Part shown: positions 29,101 to 31,492 of the stretch, in pieces
How positions within the stretch are numbered: the first letter of the stretch is position 1
How the letters are laid out: each line of letters begins with the position of its first letter
Source: Purshia tridentata
Taxonomy: Eukaryota; Streptophyta; Magnoliopsida; Rosales; Rosaceae
Length of the DNA: 31,492 nt
Assembly: GCA_003254885.1 (NCBI GenBank)
Contig: QANT01009191.1
Span: 1 to 31,492 of the forward strand
Direction of reading: 5' to 3'
Translations under genes and position numbers: made by a program
Notes under the pieces: generated by a model
What the model saw: the letters and a program-made list of their open reading frames with translations, nothing else
What the model was told of the DNA's origin: nothing
Databases searched by the model: none

Positions 29101-30274
29101 TTCACCTGTGTTGCTTGTTTTCATACTTATTCAAGTGCTTATAACTCATTTTTACCAAGAACCAGAAGAACCGAAGAAACTGGAACTTGGCCGAGCAATT
29201 CATATAGTTTTCCACAACCTTGCTATACCACACATAGAGTATATTCTACAAATTTTCAATAATTTGCTTCCAAGATGATTCCCCTAAAGTAGACCCAAGC
29301 ACCAAAATTTAAAATCAAGTCCAAGAACATTTACTCTATTGTACTAAGACCAACTCACTTCAAATAATGGTGCCTAGTCCAACAAAGCTAAATCAAACTA
29401 TCCACATCTTATAAAGTTAGTAATCACAAATAAATAAATGTAAATAAATGCATACCAATTCTGAATGCAAGGGATACAAAACCGCTTTCTTCCACAGCTC
29501 TTGCACCGAACAACCCTGCCCTTGTCATTCCTCTGACATTGATGACACATTAAGGACTCCTCCGTAGACTGTTAAACCCAAAATCAGAAATTACATAAAT
29601 CACAATAGTGACAACAAAGCATATGCAGGGAATAAAAAGCTTCTTACTTTTTGGGATTTCTTAAGATTTTCCTCCTCGGGGGCCTTCGGTCTATGCCTAA
29701 GCGAATAAGCCTTTTTTCCCTCCAAATTTCCGACATTTTCATCTTCGGCCTTTACACTAGTATTCCCATTAGCTTTCTCAGCTTTCCTTGGCTTCCTACC
29801 GCGTTTCTTCTGTTTCTTCTCCGGAACTCCTTCGACTTCCACCTCACTATTCACACACTTGCCTCCTTCAATTCCTTCACTTTTTACATCTTCATCTATA
29901 AATTTCACCCTCTTCCTGTCTCTCTCCCTTGCTTCACCTTCACCTTCACCTTCACCTTTGACCCCTTCAATTTGATTCCCAAACAGCCCCTCCTCCTCCT
30001 TCGTCAAACCACCAAAAGCAGCCGTTTTTTCTGTCTGAAAAAGACCTCCATTATTACCATCTTCCACCACAACTTTCTCGACCCCCAAATCGTTTCCACT
30101 TGTCCTGCCACGCTTATTCGCCACATTAGCAACCGCGACCTCTTCAGATTCTGCTTTCATTGTTTCTTCACAGTTACTTTGCGGCAGCACTTGCTCGTCG
30201 CTATCCGGGGCTTGCACCCTTGGCCGCTTTGCGCCACCGCCTCTTCCTCTACCTCTACCTCTCCTTCTCGCCAT
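14079..30274 (-). CDS. JMJ26-like: KDM3-type JmjC histone H3K9 demethylase, JMJ26/JMJ29-like, 12 exons
   Basis: Join on the minus strand: 30274-29648, 29568-29456, 28608-28503, 28400-28259, 27832-27769, 27684-26955, 25433-25107, 23841-23335, 21758-21686, 21593-21508, 15591-15472, 14144-14079. The total is 2,961 nt, 986 residues, in frame throughout with GT-AG introns. Order of parts: basic AT-hook-like N-terminus (RGRGRG at 6-11, KKRGRKPRK at 156-164), RING-like Cys cluster (217-272), second Cys/His cluster (351-377), JmjC domain from about 536. Iron ligands are H697 and D699 (HCD) and H919 (CPHQ), so the catalytic triad is complete. The KDM3 family uses iron and 2-oxoglutarate to remove mono- and dimethyl groups from histone H3 lysine 9 in the nucleus. 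The layout and motifs fit the plant JMJ26/JMJ29 branch better than IBM1/JMJ25, but that placement rests on recognition, not a tree. Length is near the roughly 900-1,000 residues usual for the family. I see no frameshift or internal stop. Confidence 0.95.
14145..15471 (-). other. Intron 11 (1,327 nt)
   Basis: The intron is AT-rich with no coding signature. It includes an A/G-rich tract at about 14560-14630. A stretch near 14960-14985 contains a B-box-like GGTTTGAATCCC, but I found no convincing A box or target-site duplication, so I do not call a SINE there. Confidence 0.8.
15472..15591 (-). CDS. Demethylase exon 11: JmjC C-terminal end
   Basis: This exon codes residues 926-965 (40 codons, phase 0). 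It reads [20 protein letters not shown] followed by LTEEFRKLP and HRAKEDKLE, the standard end of the plant KDM3 JmjC domain. The acceptor is TTCCCAG, 5,916 nt away from exon 10, and the donor is GTATGC. Confidence 0.94.
16380..17830. repeat. Diverged copies of a dispersed repeat in intron 10
   Basis: A motif of the form AACCAATTGGT followed by AGTGAAGAGGCCCA and then TTATATATTG is found at about 16396. Weaker versions lie near 16725, 17636 and 17767. Each is followed by boxes like CCCCTCATGTGTGG and ACACATGGA. I recognise this pattern as a common dispersed non-coding repeat of eudicot genomes, but I cannot assign it to a named family or find element ends. Confidence 0.5.
18251..18403. repeat. 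77-bp tandem duplication in intron 10
   Basis: Two adjacent copies (18251-18327 and 18328-18403) both begin TTTAACCAATTTCTCATAAT and end near CATAGATTCCAT. They differ at only a few positions. No coding content is visible. Confidence 0.85.
18640..20820 (-). mobile_element. Decayed Ty1/copia retrotransposon (integrase and reverse transcriptase remnants)
   Basis: Read on the minus strand, 20545-20010 shows the integrase C-terminal part: [16 protein letters not shown], then [15 protein letters not shown] and GYKCYHPP. 19440-18640 shows reverse transcriptase pieces: [53 protein letters not shown]. Stop codons and frameshifts break every segment, so it cannot be functional. Integrase before reverse transcriptase is the copia order. 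A separate reverse-transcriptase start-like piece at 20820-20590 ([13 protein letters not shown]) lies on the wrong side of integrase. I found no LTR pair, primer-binding site or target-site duplication. Confidence 0.85.
20825..21145. repeat. Two-copy direct repeat of about 155 bp beside the copia remnant
   Basis: The first copy runs from about 20825 to 20975 and the second from about 20987 to 21145. Both start near CTAAGGG-GTCTGGGTT and end near ATAGAATG-GAGACAA, with small indels, so the copies are offset by 162-170 bp. They adjoin the retroelement remnant and could be pieces of its non-coding end, but this is not shown. Confidence 0.75.
21508..21593 (-). CDS. Demethylase exon 10: distal iron-binding histidine
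   Basis: This 86-nt exon codes residues 897-925. It contains [20 protein letters not shown] followed by HQVRNLK, and H919 is the third iron ligand. The acceptor is CTAATAG and the donor is GTAATT. The donor opens the 5.9-kb intron 10. Confidence 0.94.
21686..21758 (-). CDS. Demethylase exon 9: JmjC strand segment
   Basis: This 73-nt exon codes residues 873-896 and the first base of G897. It reads [20 protein letters not shown], a well-conserved KDM3 segment. The acceptor is GGTATAG and the donor is GTTAGT. It is too short to show up in ORF scans and was found by the homology pattern and splice sites. Confidence 0.93.
21759..23334 (-). other. Intron 8 (1,576 nt)
   Basis: The intron contains an LTR-like stretch on the plus strand (22740-22990) and a second LTR-end-like stretch near 22090-22330. 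The rest is AT-rich with no coding signature. Confidence 0.8.
22740..22990 (+). mobile_element. Possible solo LTR fragment of a Ty1/copia element
   Basis: The stretch has a GA-rich region, then ATATATTTG, then TCGTGATAGCCCATGGACC, TTTGGGATGAACCAAGTAAA and TTCTTGTGTTCATTGTGGTT. This resembles the R-U5 part of copia LTRs in eudicots. No matching second LTR, TG/CA ends or target-site duplication was found, so the call rests on pattern recognition. Confidence 0.4.
23335..23841 (-). CDS. Demethylase exon 8: long variable insert inside JmjC
   Basis: This exon codes residues 704-872 (169 codons, phase 0). It starts with the conserved [11 protein letters not shown] polar, poorly conserved stretch rich in Asn, Gln, Glu and Ser follows, and it ends with the conserved [20 protein letters not shown] and FRH segments. 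The insert separates the HxD motif from the distal His. The donor is GTAACT. Confidence 0.94.
23842..25106 (-). other. Intron 7 (1,265 nt)
   Basis: The intron is AT-rich. A GAAGAA-rich tract lies at about 25020-25050. I see no mobile element or coding remnant. Confidence 0.8.
25107..25433 (-). CDS. Demethylase exon 7: JmjC core with the HxD iron motif
   Basis: This exon codes residues 595-703 exactly (109 codons, phase 0 at both ends). It includes [26 protein letters not shown] and [16 protein letters not shown], in which H697 and D699 are the first two iron ligands. The acceptor ATATAG sits directly against a run of four Gs that gives Gly-Asp in frame. Confidence 0.95.
25702..25799 (+). mobile_element. 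Short tRNA-derived SINE with intact target-site duplication
   Basis: The 98-bp body has an RNA polymerase III A box (TAGCACTAGTGG, 25714-25725), a B box-like GAGTTTCAATCC (25749-25760) and a 3' A-rich tail. It is flanked by perfect 13-bp direct repeats TTGCATTAGAAAT at 25689-25701 and 25800-25812, the footprint of LINE-driven insertion. It lies antisense to the demethylase gene. The body is short for a plant SINE, so it may be truncated at its 3' side. Confidence 0.85.
26277..26610. repeat. 167-bp tandem duplication in intron 6
   Basis: The copies are 26277-26443 and 26444-26610. Each begins with a long T run, followed by GAAA-rich sequence, GCCCTTTTGCTTCTTTTACA, and ends at CTTGAAATTCAT. 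They are nearly identical, with a few substitutions. Read on the gene strand each copy contains a purine tract ending in a long A run. Confidence 0.92.
26718..26758. repeat. C homopolymer with an N
   Basis: About 40 Cs are interrupted by NA at 26739-26740. Such a run in an AT-rich intron is suspicious as a sequencing or assembly artefact. Confidence 0.8.
26955..27684 (-). CDS. Demethylase exon 6: second Cys/His cluster and start of JmjC
   Basis: This is the longest exon (730 nt) and codes residues 351-594. A Cys/His cluster opens it (C351, C354, H362, C365, C368, C373, C376, C377; [14 protein letters not shown]). A variable middle with a Ser/Asn-rich patch follows. The JmjC N-terminal segment then begins near residue 536 with [18 protein letters not shown] and [13 protein letters not shown], both diagnostic of KDM3. 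The donor is GTCAGT. Confidence 0.95.
27769..27832 (-). CDS. Demethylase exon 5: short linker ending in a split Cys codon
   Basis: This 64-nt exon codes residues 330-350 plus two bases of C351. It contains [11 protein letters not shown] and DERMY, which in relatives leads directly into a C-x2-C zinc ligand pair. Reading through the donor would give W instead of C, so the split TG|C codon supports removal of the 84-nt intron 5. Confidence 0.92.
27833..28258 (-). other. Intron 4 (426 nt)
   Basis: The intron is AT-rich with no visible repeat or gene. Confidence 0.85.
28259..28400 (-). CDS. Demethylase exon 4: helical linker
   Basis: This exon codes residues 283-329 and the first base of G330. 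It is predicted helical and charged ([20 protein letters not shown]), the conserved linker between the two Cys clusters in plant KDM3 proteins. The acceptor is AATGTAG and the donor is GTATAT. Confidence 0.92.
28503..28608 (-). CDS. Demethylase exon 3: second half of the RING-like zinc cluster
   Basis: This exon codes the last base of W247 and residues 248-282. It carries C260, C263, C264, C267, C269 and C272 in the [14 protein letters not shown] signature typical of plant JMJ25/26/27/29 proteins. The acceptor is TTTATAG. The donor is GTCAGT, slightly non-consensus, but it keeps the frame into exon 4 and an in-frame extension would read into the intron. Confidence 0.92.
28609..29455 (-). other. 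Intron 2 (847 nt)
   Basis: More than half of the intron is the 263-bp tandem duplication at 28693-29217. The rest is AT-rich. Confidence 0.85.
28693..29217. repeat. 263-bp tandem duplication in intron 2
   Basis: The copies are about 28693-28954 and 28956-29217, from TTACAACTAGACAGAAATAG to TAGTTTTCCACAA. I count about four differences (for example ATGATAAACC versus ATGCTAAACC, and CTTGGTTTC versus CTTGTTTTC). This suggests a fairly recent event. No exon is included. Confidence 0.93.
29456..29568 (-). CDS. Demethylase exon 2: first half of the RING-like zinc cluster
   Basis: This exon codes residues 210-246 plus two bases of W247. It holds a Cys ladder: C217, C220, C231, C234, C240, C243. 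The TG|G tryptophan codon split across intron 2 confirms the junction. The acceptor is TTAACAG and the donor is GTATGC. In plant KDM3 proteins this cluster precedes the [12 protein letters not shown] half encoded by exon 3. Confidence 0.92.
29648..30274 (-). CDS. Demethylase exon 1: basic and acidic disordered N-terminus
   Basis: This exon codes residues 1-209 and ends in phase 0 at a GTAAGA donor. The chosen start is an ATGGC context at 30274 that opens with [12 protein letters not shown]. Low-complexity stretches include a Gly-Glu repeat at residues 107-114, written as a TTCACC-type hexamer near 29935-29960. A nuclear-localisation and AT-hook-like block lies at 153-164, and a YSLRHRPK motif at 190-197. 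An in-frame upstream ATG at 30427 would add 51 residues, partly Arg-Glu repeats encoded by a GA microsatellite. I treat that stretch as untranslated leader, though it cannot be excluded. Confidence 0.9.
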
Positions 30275-30480
30275 TGGAATTCGAAACTCGCCAAACCCAG
30301 CTCTGAGCCTCTCCCTCTCTCTCTCTCTCTCTATATCTCTCGGGAGAAAGTGTTTGACTGTCTGTATTGGCTGTCTGTCTGGCTGTATGGGTTTGTTTCT
30401 TTCTCTTCTGGGGAACTTAAAAACCATGGAAAAGTGGGAAACTCTGGGTCGCCTGAAAAAGGAAAAAGAATATAAATAGA
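30275..30480 (-). promoter_or_regulatory. Demethylase 5' leader and putative core promoter
   Basis: Upstream of the start codon the minus strand carries a GA microsatellite (30309-30332) typical of plant 5' leaders. A TATTTATA-like box on the minus strand lies at 30471-30479. On the plus strand the same bases read TATAAATAG. An in-frame upstream ATG (30427) lies just below the box. The transcription start is not visible directly. Confidence 0.4.
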
Positions 30481-30668
30481 AATAAATAAAAAAGGAAAGT
30501 ACATAAATTGTGAAAACAGACTGACTGGTGCGTGCGGGGGAATTTTGAAAAAGTGGCGCCACAATTTCGATTTCGGTTTCGGTTTTGGTTTTTTGGAGGA
30601 AGAAGAAGAAGAAGATGAGGAATTTATTTACTGTGGTAAATTTTGGGATTTGACATTTCATGATGCCT

Positions 30669-30699
30669 CTGACTCTGACTCTGACTCGGACTCTGACTC
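30669..30699. repeat. GACTCT hexamer microsatellite
   Basis: Five imperfect GACTCT units lie upstream of the gene. On the plus strand they encode a Ser-Asp run in a short open frame (30545-30739) that I do not accept as a gene. Confidence 0.9.
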
Positions 30700-30779
30700 A
30701 GCGAAAGGAACTGAAAGCCTACAAACCTCTCTTGCTTGAGTTTTGACTCCTCTCTCTTCTCTCTCACCGCCCTAATGAT

Positions 30780-31492
30780 TGATAGGAAGTACTTGAATTT
30801 TCATAATATAAATTCGGAAATTGTATGGATAGTTTACTTATTTTTTTGAAAGTTTTATATTAGAATTCCTCTTTAATGTAATGTAACACGAAAAATTTTG
30901 TAATGTTTCTATTATGGTTTAAAATGTCAATTAGCACAAAAGACCATATATTTTAATTATATGTTACACACATGAAGCACTGTTGTGGTCTATTTATTCT
31001 TTATTTAGTTTCATATTAACCCACAATAGTGTCTCATGTGCACAGCATATAATTAAAATAGGCGACTATTTAAATCACAAAATTAGTGAATCAATCAAAA
31101 AAAATTGTGGATTAATATAAGAAAAAGTGAATAATAAGTGGACCAATGCTATAAGAATATGAATAGCATGTGCAATGCTAAAGGTCAATTGGCATGTCAA
31201 TACAAGCTTATTGACCCCCATTTTTTAAATTTGTCAATTATTGAATTGACTTAAGCTGTTTTGTTTGCAATGCTTCAAGTCAAAAGTATAAGGTAATAGG
31301 TATATAATTTTTAATGTTTTTATATATTCTCTTACAAATTGAAATTTTTATTTTATTTATTTCAAAAATTATACCATTAAAATTATCTACATGAGATCTT
31401 GAAAATGAGCTTAATATTTAATAGTTTTTAATAATTTAAATTAATACCCAAATTTAATACAAAATCATAATTTATATAATAAAAAAGGATAA
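30780..31492. other. Upstream spacer, no gene
   Basis: The region is strongly AT-rich. The only structure I see is the hairpin at 30950-31059. Confidence 0.8.
30950..31059. repeat. 110-bp imperfect hairpin (possible tiny MITE)
   Basis: The left arm at 30950-30988 and the right arm at 31021-31059 are inverted repeats of 39 bp with 32 matches, around a 32-bp loop. The first 14 bases of each arm pair perfectly (ATTTTAATTATATG). All seven mismatches are transitions. No target-site duplication is obvious. Confidence 0.75.

Noticed and set aside
29651..30475. Long plus-strand open frame of 274 codons
   Set aside because: It lies antisense to exon 1 and the leader of the demethylase; its composition mirrors the purine-rich coding strand and it has no recognisable domain.

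Overview
The window looks like nuclear DNA of a eudicot plant. It is AT-rich, its introns are GT-AG, and it is crowded with plant-type mobile DNA: foldback MITEs, a decayed Ty1/copia element and a tRNA-derived SINE. The single convincing protein-coding gene belongs to a plant KDM3-type JmjC family. I cannot name the species from sequence alone.

The gene lies on the minus strand, from the start codon at 30274 to the stop codon at 14079. I assembled 12 coding exons (2,961 nt with stop, 986 residues) spread over 16.2 kb. All 11 introns are GT-AG, and the frame is kept across every junction. The product is a JMJ26/JMJ29-like H3K9 demethylase. It has a basic AT-hook-like N-terminus, a RING-like Cys cluster (residues 217-272), a second Cys/His cluster (351-377) and a JmjC domain (about 536-965) with a complete iron triad (H697, D699, H919). 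Intron 10 (5.9 kb) interrupts the JmjC-coding part just after the last iron ligand and contains a decayed Ty1/copia element in the same orientation as the gene. Introns 2 and 6 each hold a two-copy tandem duplication. Intron 6 also holds a 98-bp SINE with an intact 13-bp target-site duplication.

Region by region on the plus strand: 1-4400 is intergenic, with a possible minus-strand transcript leader (about 1010-1440), an array of small palindromes (1811-2211) and a possible gene fragment (2500-2930). 4397-5483 is a cluster of three related foldback elements. 7103-7425 and 8430-8875 are two further foldback elements. 9430-12358 is a long-TIR element with a second TIR element nested inside it. 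13430-13690 is an unusual GC-rich GT/GC-alternating tract just 3' of the gene. 14079-30274 is the demethylase gene. 30275-31492 is its leader, promoter and upstream spacer, including a 110-bp hairpin.

I found no rRNA gene, intact tRNA gene, CRISPR array or clearly new multi-gene system. The main interest is a chromatin-silencing gene that carries transposon sequence inside its own catalytic-domain-coding region, together with several unusually readable small insertion and duplication footprints. Three single Ns (7681, 11479, 26739) lie in low-complexity or duplicated sequence and mark assembly weak points.
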